Numbered from the stretch's first letter, positions 16,479-26,013 are shown. The stretch: 35,202 nucleotides of DNA from an uncultured Bacteroides sp. (GCA_900544675.1 UQVZ01000034.1:1-35202), one strand, 5' to 3'. A program made the numbers and translations. The notes: generated by a model not told the origin, from the letters alone.

Positions 16479-17045
16479 ATGGAAAACAAGACATTCAAAA
16501 AAGAATACGACCGCATTGTAAACGAACTGCCGTGCATTTTACCGATAGGCTATCTTATCATGGTAATCATCGGAATGATATTCAACTATTTCCGTTTTGA
16601 TATATTCGGGCTCAACATCTTCCAATATGCCACGGTATTCGATTTCCTGATTTCGCCTTTCGAAGATATGCACATTCTGATTTTTATCATTGGTTCCATG
16701 CTATTGGTATTGTTCACTATGGCTATGGACCGTTTATGGAAAAAACATTACCCTAAATCATATCAGAAGTGGTCTTTCGGATGGGTAAACAAATCATGGT
16801 ATAAACCTTGCAGCTACCTGTTTGTCATCACCGCCTATATTTTCTATGCAGCTTACTTTTACGGAGCATACAATTATAAGAATGTACACGAGAAAAAAGA
16901 CATAACCGTACGTTATCAAAACAACGAAACACTTACAGGCAAACAAATCGGTAAAGTGGGCAACGCACTTTTCCTGCTATGCGGAGATGAAGTGAAAGTA
17001 ATACCGGCCACCGCTTACCGGGAAATCAGTTTTAAGCTGGAATGA
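16479..17045 (+). CDS. Hypothetical three-helix membrane protein
   Basis: I do not recognise this 188-residue protein. From the chosen ATG (4 nt after the hydrolase stop) it shows hydrophobic helices at about 16-35, 60-80 and 110-130, then a polar C-terminal domain of about 55 residues (KKDITVRYQNNETLTGKQIG onward) with a beta-like pattern. A FYGAYNYKN segment closes the third helix. Its tight spacing to the alpha/beta hydrolase suggests co-transcription; no functional link is evident. Codon use is more A/T-rich than its neighbours. Confidence 0.75.
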   Translation: MENKTFKKEYDRIVNELPCILPIGYLIMVIIGMIFNYFRFDIFGLNIFQYATVFDFLISPFEDMHILIFIIGSMLLVLFTMAMDRLWKKHYPKSYQKWSFGWVNKSWYKPCSYLFVITAYIFYAAYFYGAYNYKNVHEKKDITVRYQNNETLTGKQIGKVGNALFLLCGDEVKVIPATAYREISFKLE

Positions 17046-17094
17046 TATGACATCTTTGTTTTCTTACTAAAGCTTAATTCTTTCTTGCGATAGC

Positions 17095-17130
17095 CTTGAG
17101 TTTCTTGTTTTTTTCGTATGTTTGTAAACA
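17095..17130 (+). promoter_or_regulatory. Promoter with overlapping palindrome upstream of the toxin-antitoxin pair
   Basis: A CTTG at 17095-17098, an 18-nt spacer and TATGTTTG at 17117-17124 form a good Bacteroidetes promoter. The inverted repeat TGTTTGTAAACA (17119-17130, 5-bp arms around GT) sits directly on the -7 box, where an autorepressing antitoxin would bind. Leader to the ATG is short. Confidence 0.55.
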
Positions 17131-17147
17131 AAAAAGGAGATTATCTT

Positions 17148-17402
17148 ATGAAAGCAACTGTATCGTTAGACGGCATTTTATCTTTTATTCATTCTCTTTC
17201 ACTCAGTACAAACAACAAAAAATGGCTGGCTGAAAAGTTATTGGAAGAAGTTGAGCGTGAAAATGCTCAAAAAGACGAATACACGGAAAAAATGCTAAAC
17301 AAACATTTCGGAAGCTGGAAAGATAACCGCAGTGCAGAACAAATCATCGATGATATGCGCAACAGCCGGTCATCCATACGTAAACCCTTGAAATTAGATT
17401 GA
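17148..17402 (+). CDS. Putative antitoxin of a VapC-type toxin
   Basis: An 84-residue acidic/basic mixed, mostly helical protein: MKATVSLDGILSFIHSL, then WLAEKLLEEVERENAQKDEY and a C-terminal HFGSWKDNRSAEQIIDDMR tail of the kind that usually wraps a PIN toxin. I assign it as an antitoxin because it precedes a PIN-domain gene by 4 nt; no specific antitoxin family is recognised. Unusually for this window the start has a strong purine-rich ribosome-binding site (AAAAAGGAGA about 7-10 nt before ATG). AT-rich composition suggests acquisition by transfer. Confidence 0.75.
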   Translation: MKATVSLDGILSFIHSLSLSTNNKKWLAEKLLEEVERENAQKDEYTEKMLNKHFGSWKDNRSAEQIIDDMRNSRSSIRKPLKLD

Positions 17403-17406
17403 CTGA

Positions 17407-17808
17407 ATGAAAAAGAAATACTTATTGGACAGCAATATATGTATCTATTTTTTGCGTGGGAAAAAAGGTATTTGTGAATACTTAAGGAAAATAGGATGGG
17501 ACAATTGCTGCATATCAGAAATTACAGTCATAGAATTGCTTTATGGAGCAGAATGTAGCAATGCTGTCGAAGAGAACAAAAAAGAAATTTTATCTTTATG
17601 TAAAGATATGGAAGTCATACCCATATCGGGCATTATTGAAGATTTTGCACGCTTAAAAGCTATATTAAGGCGAAAAGGTACGCTGATTGATGATTTTGAC
17701 TTACTTATAGGAGCTACAGCACTTGTTTATGATTTAATTTTAGCAACCGAAAATGTCAAACATCTCGCTCGAATTCCAGATATTCAAATAGAAAATTGGA
17801 TAAATTAA
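17407..17808 (+). CDS. vapC: PIN-domain (VapC-like) ribonuclease toxin
   Basis: A 133-residue single PIN domain, a magnesium-dependent endoribonuclease that in known VapC toxins cuts tRNA or rRNA. Expected acidic residues are present: D8 in LLDSN, E43 in TVIELLYG, D98 in IDDFDLLIGATAL, with the fourth position around T114-E115-N116 (ATENVKHL). The toxin is therefore probably intact. It follows the antitoxin gene by 4 nt and its composition is clearly more AT-rich than the flanking genes. The downstream gene lemA starts 25 nt later, so the pair sits snugly in a gap between housekeeping genes. Confidence 0.88.
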   Translation: MKKKYLLDSNICIYFLRGKKGICEYLRKIGWDNCCISEITVIELLYGAECSNAVEENKKEILSLCKDMEVIPISGIIEDFARLKAILRRKGTLIDDFDLLIGATALVYDLILATENVKHLARIPDIQIENWIN

Positions 17809-17833
17809 AACTATTATCAAAAAAGAACATCTT

Positions 17834-18415
17834 ATGAAAAAAACGTGGATTATCATTATTGTGATTCTTGCTGTACTGATCGGATACAGTGTATCATCGT
17901 ACAACTCACTGGTGACACAAGAAGAAAAAGTAGGAACAGCATGGAGCAACGTAGAAAACCAATACCAACGGCGTTCCGACCTGATACCGAATCTGGTAAA
18001 TACAGTCAAAGGATATGCCGCACACGAAAAAGAAACTTTCGATGCCGTCGTATCGGCACGTGCCAAAGCTACACAGATGTCGGTCAATATCGATGACCTG
18101 ACTCCCGAAAAGCTGGCGGCATACCAACGGGCACAGGGAGAAATAGGCAGCGCATTGGGACGCTTGCTGGCCGTGACCGAGAACTATCCCGAACTGAAAG
18201 CCAATGAAAACTTCCAGACCCTTCAGGCACAACTGGAAGGAACCGAAAACCGCATCAGCGTAGAGCGCCGTAAGTTCAACGAAACGGCACGCGAATACAA
18301 TACTTCCATCCGCCGTTTCCCCAAAAACATCTTTGCCGGACTCTTCGGATTCGAGAAACGTCCCTACTTCGAAGCGGAAGAAGGAAGCGAGAAAGCACCT
18401 GAAGTAAAGTTTTAA
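17834..18415 (+). CDS. LemA family protein
   Basis: A 193-residue protein with an N-terminal membrane helix (about 4-23, IIIIVILAVLIGYSV) and the LemA helical body (NSLVTQEEKVGTAWSNVENQYQRRSDLIPNLVNTVKGYA, later ENRISVERRKFNETAREYN). The family has no settled biochemical role. It sits 9 nt before the TPM-domain protein, a pairing common in many bacteria, which suggests the two act together at the envelope. Confidence 0.93.
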   Translation: MKKTWIIIIVILAVLIGYSVSSYNSLVTQEEKVGTAWSNVENQYQRRSDLIPNLVNTVKGYAAHEKETFDAVVSARAKATQMSVNIDDLTPEKLAAYQRAQGEIGSALGRLLAVTENYPELKANENFQTLQAQLEGTENRISVERRKFNETAREYNTSIRRFPKNIFAGLFGFEKRPYFEAEEGSEKAPEVKF

Positions 18416-18424
18416 CCCGCACGT

Positions 18425-19345
18425 ATGAAAAGGCAGTTTCTACTCGGTACACTCCTCTTGTTTTCCATCCTGCTCGGCGCGCAAGACCGGGCATATAAGG
18501 TGGAAGACATTCCGATGGTACACCTGCAGGACGCGCGGTGTTACGTAGTCAATCCCGACGGAATCCTAAACCCTGCCACGGTAAGTGCCATCGACACCAC
18601 CCTTTTTGCCTTGGAGCGCGAAACCGGTATCCAAACACTGGTGGTAGCAGTGGGACAAATAGAAGGAGGTGACTGCTTCGACTTCGCCTACCAACTGGGA
18701 CGGAAGAACGGTGTAGGACAAAAAGGGAAAGACAACGGACTGGTTATCCTCTTGGTCACCGGCGAACGGTGCATCCAGTTCGCTACAGGCTATGGACTGG
18801 AGGGCGACCTTCCCGATGCGGTATGCAAGCAGATACAGGTGCGCTATATGAATCCTTGTTTCAAGGATGACCGGTGGGACGAGGGCATGCTGGCAGGTAT
18901 TCGTGCCGTGCGTGCCCAACTAAACGGCACAGGCGAACCTATCCAGCCTGCTGAAGGTGAAGATGACGCCTTGCTTTTATTCGCCATCTTCTTCTGCTGC
19001 TTCATTCTGGTCCCCCTCTTCTTATGGATAAACGCCCGTCAGCGCAAACGCTGTCCGCAATGCCACAAGCATACGCTTCGGCAAATCTCCACACAAACCA
19101 TTTCACGTACAGGAGGCTACCGCACCGAAGAAGTGACGTATGTATGCGGGAATTGCGGAAACGTGGTACGCAAGCAACGCCGCACACGCGATGACGATGA
19201 TTTCCACCATCGGGGAGGCAACGGATGGCCTTTCTTGGGAGGTCCGTTCTTCGGCGGAGGCGGGCACAGCGGAGGAGGAGGCTTCGGCGGAGGAAGTTTC
19301 GGTGGAGGCGACTTCGGAGGCGGAGGAGCAGGAAGCAAATTCTGA
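18425..19345 (+). CDS. TPM-domain (YgcG-like) membrane protein with zinc ribbon
   Basis: A 306-residue envelope protein. Signal peptide about 1-20 (FLLGTLLLFSILLGAQ), TPM domain about 40-165 (VVAVGQIEGGD, GKDNGLVILLVTGERCIQFATGYGLEGDLPD), one membrane helix about 183-202, then a cytoplasmic four-cysteine ribbon C210-x2-C213 and C241-x2-C244, and a glycine-rich tail with repeated GGG-F units ending GSKF. The domain order matches TPM-phosphatase/YgcG proteins found beside lemA. Enzymatic activity is unproven; some TPM proteins act in photosystem or envelope quality control. Confidence 0.9.
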   Translation: MKRQFLLGTLLLFSILLGAQDRAYKVEDIPMVHLQDARCYVVNPDGILNPATVSAIDTTLFALERETGIQTLVVAVGQIEGGDCFDFAYQLGRKNGVGQKGKDNGLVILLVTGERCIQFATGYGLEGDLPDAVCKQIQVRYMNPCFKDDRWDEGMLAGIRAVRAQLNGTGEPIQPAEGEDDALLLFAIFFCCFILVPLFLWINARQRKRCPQCHKHTLRQISTQTISRTGGYRTEEVTYVCGNCGNVVRKQRRTRDDDDFHHRGGNGWPFLGGPFFGGGGHSGGGGFGGGSFGGGDFGGGGAGSKF

Positions 19346-19444
19346 CACATTCCACTTTCAATTGCCTTTGTACCTGGATTGCAAAATAAAAGATTGAACC
19401 AATATTAGACGAAAACAGCATTAATCAGATTACTGAATACAGCA

Positions 19445-19909
19445 ATGGGAACAATCAGAAAAAGCACTGCGGAAGATGCGCCGGACATCTATGCACTGAT
19501 TTGCGAAATGGAAAATAAAGAACTCCCCCAACATGAGTTCGAACAAATTTACGCCAGACAGCTGCAAGATGAGAAATACATCTGTTTGGTTTATGTGACA
19601 GATGCCCGCATCGTCGGTTGCATCAATCTCCGCATAGAATGGCAGTTACACCATGCTGAAAAGATTTGCGAGATAATGGAATTAGCAGTCAGAAAAGATT
19701 ACAGAAGCAAAGGCATCGGGAAAAGCCTGTTTGATGCAGCATGCGAAAAAGCCCAACGTGAAGGCTGCAGCCAAATAGAAGTCTGTTGCAACCAGCTCAG
19801 GCATCGCACACATAAATTTTATGAAGCAAGGGGAATGCACAACTTCCATTACAAGTTCTCCCTCAATTTTTCCCTAAAAGGCGATTATGCCAACGAACTG
19901 GGCAGATAG
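19445..19909 (+). CDS. GNAT family N-acetyltransferase
   Basis: A 154-residue single-domain acetyltransferase. The acetyl-CoA motif is RKDYRSKGIGKSLFDAACEKA (R/Q-x-x-G-x-G/A at RSKGIG), preceded by strand IMELAV, and followed by GCSQIEVCCNQLRHRTHKFYEARGM, the usual C-terminal half. Start ATG 19445 gives MGTIRKSTAEDAPDIYAL, typical for the family. The acceptor substrate is unknown. It is 99 nt from the TPM gene with nothing recognisable between them. Confidence 0.9.
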   Translation: MGTIRKSTAEDAPDIYALICEMENKELPQHEFEQIYARQLQDEKYICLVYVTDARIVGCINLRIEWQLHHAEKICEIMELAVRKDYRSKGIGKSLFDAACEKAQREGCSQIEVCCNQLRHRTHKFYEARGMHNFHYKFSLNFSLKGDYANELGR

Positions 19910-19969
19910 CCCCAAAACTCAATGCCCCGACAGGACTGCCCGCCCATATAAAGATTTTTATCCGAAGTT

Positions 19970-19999
19970 TTTCAAATACGGATTTTATATGTACATTTG
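19970..19999 (+). promoter_or_regulatory. Candidate promoter for aroC
   Basis: TTTC at 19970-19973 (one mismatch to TTTG), an 18-nt spacer and TACATTTG at 19992-19999, a full TAnnTTTG match. The aroC ATG is 87 nt downstream, leaving an untranslated leader of about 80 nt in which I see no structured element. Confidence 0.55.
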
Positions 20000-20086
20000 T
20001 TCAGGGTTATCAAATCTTGCCTTAACAAAGACAAGTCAATGCCCCTTTTATATCGCAACAATGTCACAACCAATCATCAACAGAAA

Positions 20087-21160
20087 ATGAATACTTTTGG
20101 AAATATATTCAGACTGACCAGCTTCGGTGAATCGCACGGGAAAGCCATCGGAGGCGTTATCGACGGATTTCCCGCAGGCATACACATCGATGAAGACTTC
20201 ATCCGGCAAGAGCTGAACCGCCGGCGTCCGGGGCAATCAGCCATCACTACCGGACGCAAGGAAGCCGATGCCGTAGAGTTCTTGTCGGGCATTTACGAAG
20301 GCATGTCTACCGGATGCCCCATCGGCTTCGTGGTATGGAACACCAACCAGCATTCGTCCGATTACGATAACATGAAGGATGTGTTCCGCCCCTCGCATGC
20401 CGACTTTACCTATACGCAGAAATACGGATTACGTGACCACCGTGGCGGAGGACGCTCATCGGCACGCGAAACTATCTCGCGCGTGGTGGCAGGAGCGCTT
20501 GCCAAACTGGTACTGAAGGAACTGGGCATCCGCATCACGGCATTTACCTCGCAAGTCGGCACGCTGAAACTGGATAAAGACTATACGCACTACGACCTGA
20601 ACCTTATCGAGAGCAACCCCGTAAGATGCCCCGACCCGGATATGGCGCACCAGATGGAAGAACTCATTTTCCGTACAAAAGGCGAAGGCGATACCATCGG
20701 AGGCGTAGTAAGTTGTGTCATCCAAGGTTGTCCTGTCGGACTGGGCGAACCTGTGTTCGGAAAACTTCACGCCGCCTTGGGTAATGCCATGCTGAGCATC
20801 AATGCCGCCAAGGGATTCGAATACGGCCAAGGGTTCGGCAACATGGAACTGAAAGGAAGCCAGCAAAACGACATCTTCTATAACGAGAACGGACACATTG
20901 CCTTGCATACCAACCGCTCGGGAGGCATCCAGGGAGGCATCAGCAACGGTGAGGACATTTATTTCCGCGTGGCATTCAAGCCTGTGGCCACCGTCTTGAT
21001 GGAACAACCCACGGTAGACAAAGACGGAAACGAAACCGTATTGAAAGCCCGCGGACGCCATGACCCTTGTGTATTGCCACGCGCTGTCCCTATCGTGGAA
21101 GCCATGGCGGCAATGACCGTACTCGACTATTACTTACTGAATAAAACCACCCGATTATAA
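20087..21160 (+). CDS. aroC: Chorismate synthase
   Basis: Converts EPSP to chorismate with reduced FMN. From ATG 20087 it has 357 residues and begins with the conserved MNTFGNIFRLTSFGESHG. Other signatures: GQSAITTGRKEADAVEFLSG, HADFTYTQKYGLRDHRGGGRSSARET and GGIQGGISNGEDIYFRVAFKP. The frame is open to 19997, but the extension has no family resemblance and would start upstream of the best leader position. The M20 dipeptidase gene follows after 23 nt. Confidence 0.97.
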   Translation: MNTFGNIFRLTSFGESHGKAIGGVIDGFPAGIHIDEDFIRQELNRRRPGQSAITTGRKEADAVEFLSGIYEGMSTGCPIGFVVWNTNQHSSDYDNMKDVFRPSHADFTYTQKYGLRDHRGGGRSSARETISRVVAGALAKLVLKELGIRITAFTSQVGTLKLDKDYTHYDLNLIESNPVRCPDPDMAHQMEELIFRTKGEGDTIGGVVSCVIQGCPVGLGEPVFGKLHAALGNAMLSINAAKGFEYGQGFGNMELKGSQQNDIFYNENGHIALHTNRSGGIQGGISNGEDIYFRVAFKPVATVLMEQPTVDKDGNETVLKARGRHDPCVLPRAVPIVEAMAAMTVLDYYLLNKTTRL

Positions 21161-21183
21161 TCTGTACCTCAAAAAGCATCTAT

Positions 21184-22548
21184 ATGGAAATCAAACAGTA
21201 TATCAAAGAAAACGAACCGCGGTTCCTCGACGAACTGTTCAGCCTGATACGCATCCCCAGCATCAGCGCCCTTCCCCAGCATAAAGAAGACATGCTTGCC
21301 TGTGCCGAACGCTGGCGGCAGCTCCTCCTCGAAGCCGGAGCCGATGAAGCGATGATTATGCCTTCGCAAGGAAATCCGCTGGTCTATGCCGAAAAGCGTA
21401 TCGACCCTCAAGCACCTACCGTACTCGTCTATGCACACTACGACGTGATGCCCGCAGAACCTCTTGACTTATGGAAAAGCCGGCCTTTCGAGCCGGAGAT
21501 ACGCGACGGACGCATCTGGGCACGCGGAGCCGATGATGACAAAGGTCAAGCCATGATTCAGGTGAAAGCTTTCGAATACCTTGTACGTGAAGGGCTGCTC
21601 CGCCACAATGTGAAATTCATTTTCGAAGGCGAAGAGGAAATCGGCTCGCCCAGCCTGAACGCTTTCCTTAAGGAGCACCGCGAACTGCTCCGTGCCGATG
21701 TCATCCTTGTGTCGGATACCAGCATGCTGGGTGCCGACCTGCCTTCACTTACCACGGGCCTGCGCGGATTGGCATACTGGGAAATCGAAGTGACCGGTCC
21801 CAACCGCGACCTTCATTCCGGACATTTCGGCGGAGCTGTAGCCAACCCCATCAATATACTCTGCGACCTTCTTTCGCGTGTGACAGATGAGGACGGACGC
21901 ATCACCGTCCCTCATTTCTATGACGATGTAGAACCCGTCCCTGAAGCTGAGCGGCAGATGATAGCCAGCATCCCCTTCGACGAAGAAGCCTACAAGGAAG
22001 CCATCGGCGTGAAAGCGCTGAAAGGAGAGAAAGGGTATTCCACTCTTGAACGGAACAGTTGCCGTCCATCGTTTGACATTTGCGGCATTTGGGGAGGCTA
22101 TACGGGCGAAGGCTCGAAAACCGTCCTTCCTTCGAAAGCCTATGCCAAGGTATCGTGCCGCCTGGTTCCGCACCAGAACCATGAAACCATCTCGCGCCTC
22201 TTCATCGACTACATCCGGAGCATCGCCCCCGCTTGCGTGCAGGTCAAAGTCACTCCGATGCATGGCGGAGAAGGATATGTATGCCCCATTTCGCATCCTG
22301 CTTACCAGGCAGCAGAGAGAGGTTTCACGTTAGCGTTCGGCAAAAAGCCTTTGGCGGTACGGCGCGGAGGAAGCATTCCCATTATCAGCGATTTCGAACA
22401 AATCCTTGGCATCAAGACCATCCTGATGGGTTTTGGGCTGGAGAGTGATGCGATTCATTCACCTAATGAAAACTTCCGACTCGATATTTTCCGCAAAGGA
22501 ATCGAAGCGGTAGTAGAATTCCATCGGGCACTTGAAATCAAAGGTTAA
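21184..22548 (+). CDS. M20-family dipeptidase
   Basis: Zinc metallopeptidase of the M20 (CNDP-like) family, 454 residues, probably a cytoplasmic dipeptidase. Metal and catalytic residues: H85 and D87 in VYAHYDV, the bridging aspartate in GADDDKG (about 115-121), the catalytic and metal glutamates in FEGEEEIGS (147-155), aspartate in LVSDTSM, and the last histidine in DAIHSPNEN near the C-terminus. The lid domain (about 190-350) includes DLHSGHFGGAVANPI. No signal peptide. It ends 46 nt before a strong bidirectional terminator. Confidence 0.93.
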   Translation: MEIKQYIKENEPRFLDELFSLIRIPSISALPQHKEDMLACAERWRQLLLEAGADEAMIMPSQGNPLVYAEKRIDPQAPTVLVYAHYDVMPAEPLDLWKSRPFEPEIRDGRIWARGADDDKGQAMIQVKAFEYLVREGLLRHNVKFIFEGEEEIGSPSLNAFLKEHRELLRADVILVSDTSMLGADLPSLTTGLRGLAYWEIEVTGPNRDLHSGHFGGAVANPINILCDLLSRVTDEDGRITVPHFYDDVEPVPEAERQMIASIPFDEEAYKEAIGVKALKGEKGYSTLERNSCRPSFDICGIWGGYTGEGSKTVLPSKAYAKVSCRLVPHQNHETISRLFIDYIRSIAPACVQVKVTPMHGGEGYVCPISHPAYQAAERGFTLAFGKKPLAVRRGGSIPIISDFEQILGIKTILMGFGLESDAIHSPNENFRLDIFRKGIEAVVEFHRALEIKG

Positions 22549-22593
22549 CCGCTTTATTTGGGAGCGTGTTCAATTTATTCTTTACTACAAAAT

Positions 22594-22644
22594 AAAAGAG
22601 GCGCAAGTCCAATTCCTTTGAAATACGGAACTTGCGCCTCTTTT
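22594..22644. terminator. Bidirectional intrinsic terminator
   Basis: Perfect 15-bp stem 22594-22608 / 22630-22644 with a 21-nt loop. The A-run on the left arm and T-run on the right arm (22641-22646) give U-tracts on both strands, so it can stop transcription of the dipeptidase (+) and of carB (-), whose stop codon is 17 nt away. Confidence 0.92.
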
Positions 22645-22660
22645 TTCTGTTTAAAGCCTG

Positions 22661-25600
22661 TTATTTATATTCGTCCCAACTCTTGATGGCAATGTCATCA
22701 ATATCCATCGAACAGAAAGCGTTGATAAACGCACTTGCCAGACGGGCGTTGGTAATAAGCGGAATATTCAGGTCGATAGCGGCACGGCGAATCTTATAAC
22801 CGTTGGTAAGTTCGCCTACCGACAGGTCACGCGGAATATTCACCACCATATCAATTTCCTTTTTATGGAGCATCTCGAGAGCCTGCGGATGTCCTTCCTC
22901 GCTGGGCCAGTACACACGGGTGTTCTCTATACCATTCTCGGTCAGGAACTTCGATGTACCACCCGTAGCGAACAGGTTATAGCCTTTGGCTTTCAAGGCA
23001 CGTGAAGCCTGAAGCATATCCACCTTTTGCTTCGTGCTACCAGTAGAGAGCAGGATATTCTTTTCCGGAATGCGGTAACCTACAGAGAGCATTGCCTTGA
23101 GAATCGCGCACGAAGTGTCGTCTCCCAAGCAACCTACTTCGCCCGTAGAAGCCATATCCACACCCAATACAGGGTCGGCCTTCTGCAAGCGGTTGAACGA
23201 GAACTGACTGGCTTTGATACCTACATAGTCAAGCTCGAAGAGGTTCTTTTCGGGTTTTTCGACCGGCAAGCCAAGCATCACCTTGGTAGCCAGTTCGATG
23301 AAGTTTATCTTAAGCACCTTGCTTACGAACGGGAACGAACGGGAAGCGCGGAGGTTACATTCAATCACCTTGATATCGTTTTCACGTGCCAGGAACTGGA
23401 TGTTGAACGGTCCGGAGATGTTCAATTCCTTGGCAATCTGACGTGAAATACGCTTGATGCGACGTACGGTTTCCACATACAGTTTCTGCGGCGGGAACTG
23501 GATAGTAGCATCACCCGAATGCACACCGGCGAACTCGATATGTTCGGAAATGGCATAAACGATAATTTCACCATTCTGAGCCACAGCGTCCATTTCGACT
23601 TCCTTGGCATGTTCGATAAACTGGCTTACCACCACCGGATGCTTCTTCGATACATTGGCAGCCAGTTGCAGGAAGCGTTCCAGTTCTTCCTGATTGGAGC
23701 ATACGTTCATGGCAGCGCCCGAAAGCACGTATGACGGACGTACCAATACGGGAAAGCCTACTTTCCGGATGAAAGCGTTGATGTCTTCCATCGATGTCAG
23801 CGCACTCCATTCAGGCTGGTCTACGCCGATACGGTCGAGCATAGCCGAGAACTTGTCGCGGTCTTCGGCATTGTCGATACTCTTGGCGGAAGTACCGAGG
23901 ATATTTACATGCTGGGCATCCAGGCGCATAGCCAGGTTGTTCGGAATCTGTCCGCCTGTCGATACGATAACACCGTGCGGATTTTCCAGGTCAAGGATGT
24001 CCATGACACGCTCGAATGTCAGCTCGTCGAAGTAAAGACGGTCGCACATATCATAGTCGGTAGAAACCGTCTCGGGATTATAGTTAATCATCACCGAACG
24101 ATAACCTTCCTTACGGATCGTGTTCAATGCCTGCACGCCGCACCAGTCAAACTCTACGGAAGAACCGATACGGTAAGCGCCCGAACCGAGTACAACAATC
24201 GACTTGTGGTCGCCTAAGTAATGCACATCATTCGCCACACCGCTATAAGTCAGATAAAGGTAATTGGTCTGAGCGGGATATTCGGCTGCCAATGTATCAA
24301 TCTGTTTCACGACAGGCAACACACCCACTTGTTTCCGATAAGCACGTACGGCGAGGATACCATCCTCCATCTCGCCCTGATAACCGATGGCACGTGCCAC
24401 CTGGAAGTCGGAGAATCCCTGGCGCTTGGCTTTATAAAGCAATTCTTTCGGGAGTTCGGACAATTGTATATGATTATTTCCCCACTCGTGCAACTCTTTC
24501 GAGGTCTGCATGATATTCTCCAGCTTGTAGAGGAACCATTTGTCTATCTTGGTCAGGTCGTGAATCTGATCGACGGTATAACCGGCACGCATAGCCTTCG
24601 AGATGACAAAGATACGTTTGTCGGTCGGCTCACGCAATGCCTTGTCGATATCGGCAATGACCAGTTCCTTGTTTTCCACGAAACCGTGCATGCCCTGGCC
24701 TATCATGCGGAGACCTTTCTGGATAGCTTCTTCAAACGTACGTCCGATAGCCATTACCTCTCCTACCGATTTCATGCTGGAACCTAATTCCCGGTCTACG
24801 CCATGGAACTTGCCGAGGTCCCAACGCGGAATCTTACATACCACATAGTCGAGTGCCGGCTCGAAGAAAGCCGAAGTGGTCTTCGTCACCGAATTCTTCA
24901 GGTCGAACAGTCCGTAACCCAAACCGAGTTTAGCGGCTACAAACGCCAAAGGATACCCCGTAGCTTTCGAAGCCAACGCCGAAGAACGGCTCAGACGGGC
25001 ATTCACCTCGATGACCCGATAATCTTCCGATTCGGGGTCGAAAGCATATTGCACGTTACATTCGCCCACGATGCCGATATGACGGATGATACGGATAGCC
25101 AGTTCGCGAAGCTTATGATACTCGCTATTGGTCAGGGTCTGGCTCGGAGCGATAACGATAGACTCGCCGGTATGAATGCCCAGCGGGTCGAAGTTCTCCA
25201 TGTTGCAGACCGTGATACAGTTATCGAAACGGTCGCGCACCACTTCGTATTCCACTTCCTTCCAGCCCTTCAAGCTCTTTTCCACCAACACCTGAGGCGA
25301 GAACGAGAAAGCTTTCTCTGCCAGCACGTTCAATTCGTTCTCGTTATCGCAAAAGCCTGAGCCGAGTCCTCCCAGTGCGTATGCGGCACGGATAATGACC
25401 GGATAACCCAAGTCTTTGGCTGCCTGGCGTGCCTGTTCGATGTTCTCGCAAGCCTCGCTCTTGATGGTTTTTACGTTGATTTCATCCAGTTTCTTTACGA
25501 AGAGTTCCCGGTCTTCGGTATCCATAATAGCCTGTACGGGAGTTCCGAGCACCTGCACGCCATATTTCTCGAACACATTTGCCTGATAAAGTGCTACACC

Positions 25601-25888
25601 GCAATTCAGAGCGGTCTGTCCGCCAAACGAGAGCAACACACCGTCCGGACGTTCCTTGTCGATGACTTTCTCCACGAAATAAGGAGTGACGGGGAGGAAA
25701 TAGATTTTATCTGCCACCCCTTCAGAGGTCTGCACCGTAGCGATATTCGGATTGATAAGCACCGTTTCGATGCCTTCTTCCTTCAGCGCCTTGAGTGCCT
25801 GCGAGCCGGAATAGTCGAATTCACCGGCCTCACCGATTTTCAATGCGCCGGAACCCAACAACAATACTTTCTTTATGTTTTCTTTCAT
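22661..25888 (-). CDS. carB: Carbamoyl-phosphate synthase large subunit
   Basis: Makes carbamoyl phosphate from bicarbonate, ammonia and two ATP; partner of CarA. The 1075 residues match the usual length. Order: first ATP-grasp half (KKVLLLGSGALKIGEAGEFDYSG at the start, VIEVNARLSRSSALASKATGYPLA near 300), an oligomerisation region, a second ATP-grasp half starting at IVVLGSGAYRIGSSVEFDWCG, and a C-terminal MGS-like allosteric domain (AKGYNLFATGGTSKFL). It lies downstream of carA on the same strand with repeat element E filling the 121-nt gap. Confidence 0.98.
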   Translation of the reverse strand: MKENIKKVLLLGSGALKIGEAGEFDYSGSQALKALKEEGIETVLINPNIATVQTSEGVADKIYFLPVTPYFVEKVIDKERPDGVLLSFGGQTALNCGVALYQANVFEKYGVQVLGTPVQAIMDTEDRELFVKKLDEINVKTIKSEACENIEQARQAAKDLGYPVIIRAAYALGGLGSGFCDNENELNVLAEKAFSFSPQVLVEKSLKGWKEVEYEVVRDRFDNCITVCNMENFDPLGIHTGESIVIAPSQTLTNSEYHKLRELAIRIIRHIGIVGECNVQYAFDPESEDYRVIEVNARLSRSSALASKATGYPLAFVAAKLGLGYGLFDLKNSVTKTTSAFFEPALDYVVCKIPRWDLGKFHGVDRELGSSMKSVGEVMAIGRTFEEAIQKGLRMIGQGMHGFVENKELVIADIDKALREPTDKRIFVISKAMRAGYTVDQIHDLTKIDKWFLYKLENIMQTSKELHEWGNNHIQLSELPKELLYKAKRQGFSDFQVARAIGYQGEMEDGILAVRAYRKQVGVLPVVKQIDTLAAEYPAQTNYLYLTYSGVANDVHYLGDHKSIVVLGSGAYRIGSSVEFDWCGVQALNTIRKEGYRSVMINYNPETVSTDYDMCDRLYFDELTFERVMDILDLENPHGVIVSTGGQIPNNLAMRLDAQHVNILGTSAKSIDNAEDRDKFSAMLDRIGVDQPEWSALTSMEDINAFIRKVGFPVLVRPSYVLSGAAMNVCSNQEELERFLQLAANVSKKHPVVVSQFIEHAKEVEMDAVAQNGEIIVYAISEHIEFAGVHSGDATIQFPPQKLYVETVRRIKRISRQIAKELNISGPFNIQFLARENDIKVIECNLRASRSFPFVSKVLKINFIELATKVMLGLPVEKPEKNLFELDYVGIKASQFSFNRLQKADPVLGVDMASTGEVGCLGDDTSCAILKAMLSVGYRIPEKNILLSTGSTKQKVDMLQASRALKAKGYNLFATGGTSKFLTENGIENTRVYWPSEEGHPQALEMLHKKEIDMVVNIPRDLSVGELTNGYKIRRAAIDLNIPLITNARLASAFINAFCSMDIDDIAIKSWDEYK

Positions 25889-25894
25889 TGTCTT

Positions 25895-26013
25895 TTAAGT
25901 TTTTGAGTTTTGTAAGTTTCTGAGTTTATAAGACTTTCAGTTGACACAAGTTCTTTCCCGCTTTTGTTTTTATATTGAAAAGAACTGAAGAACTGAAAAA
26001 CTCAAAAACTTAA
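25895..26013. repeat. Inverted intergenic repeat element E
   Basis: A perfect 17-bp pairing joins 25895-25911 with 25997-26013. Each arm holds further variants of the same words (AAGTTT and GAGTTT on the left, AACTGAA and AACTCAAA on the right). It fills the carA-carB gap and its right edge covers the carA stop codon (26010-26012). Confidence 0.85.
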
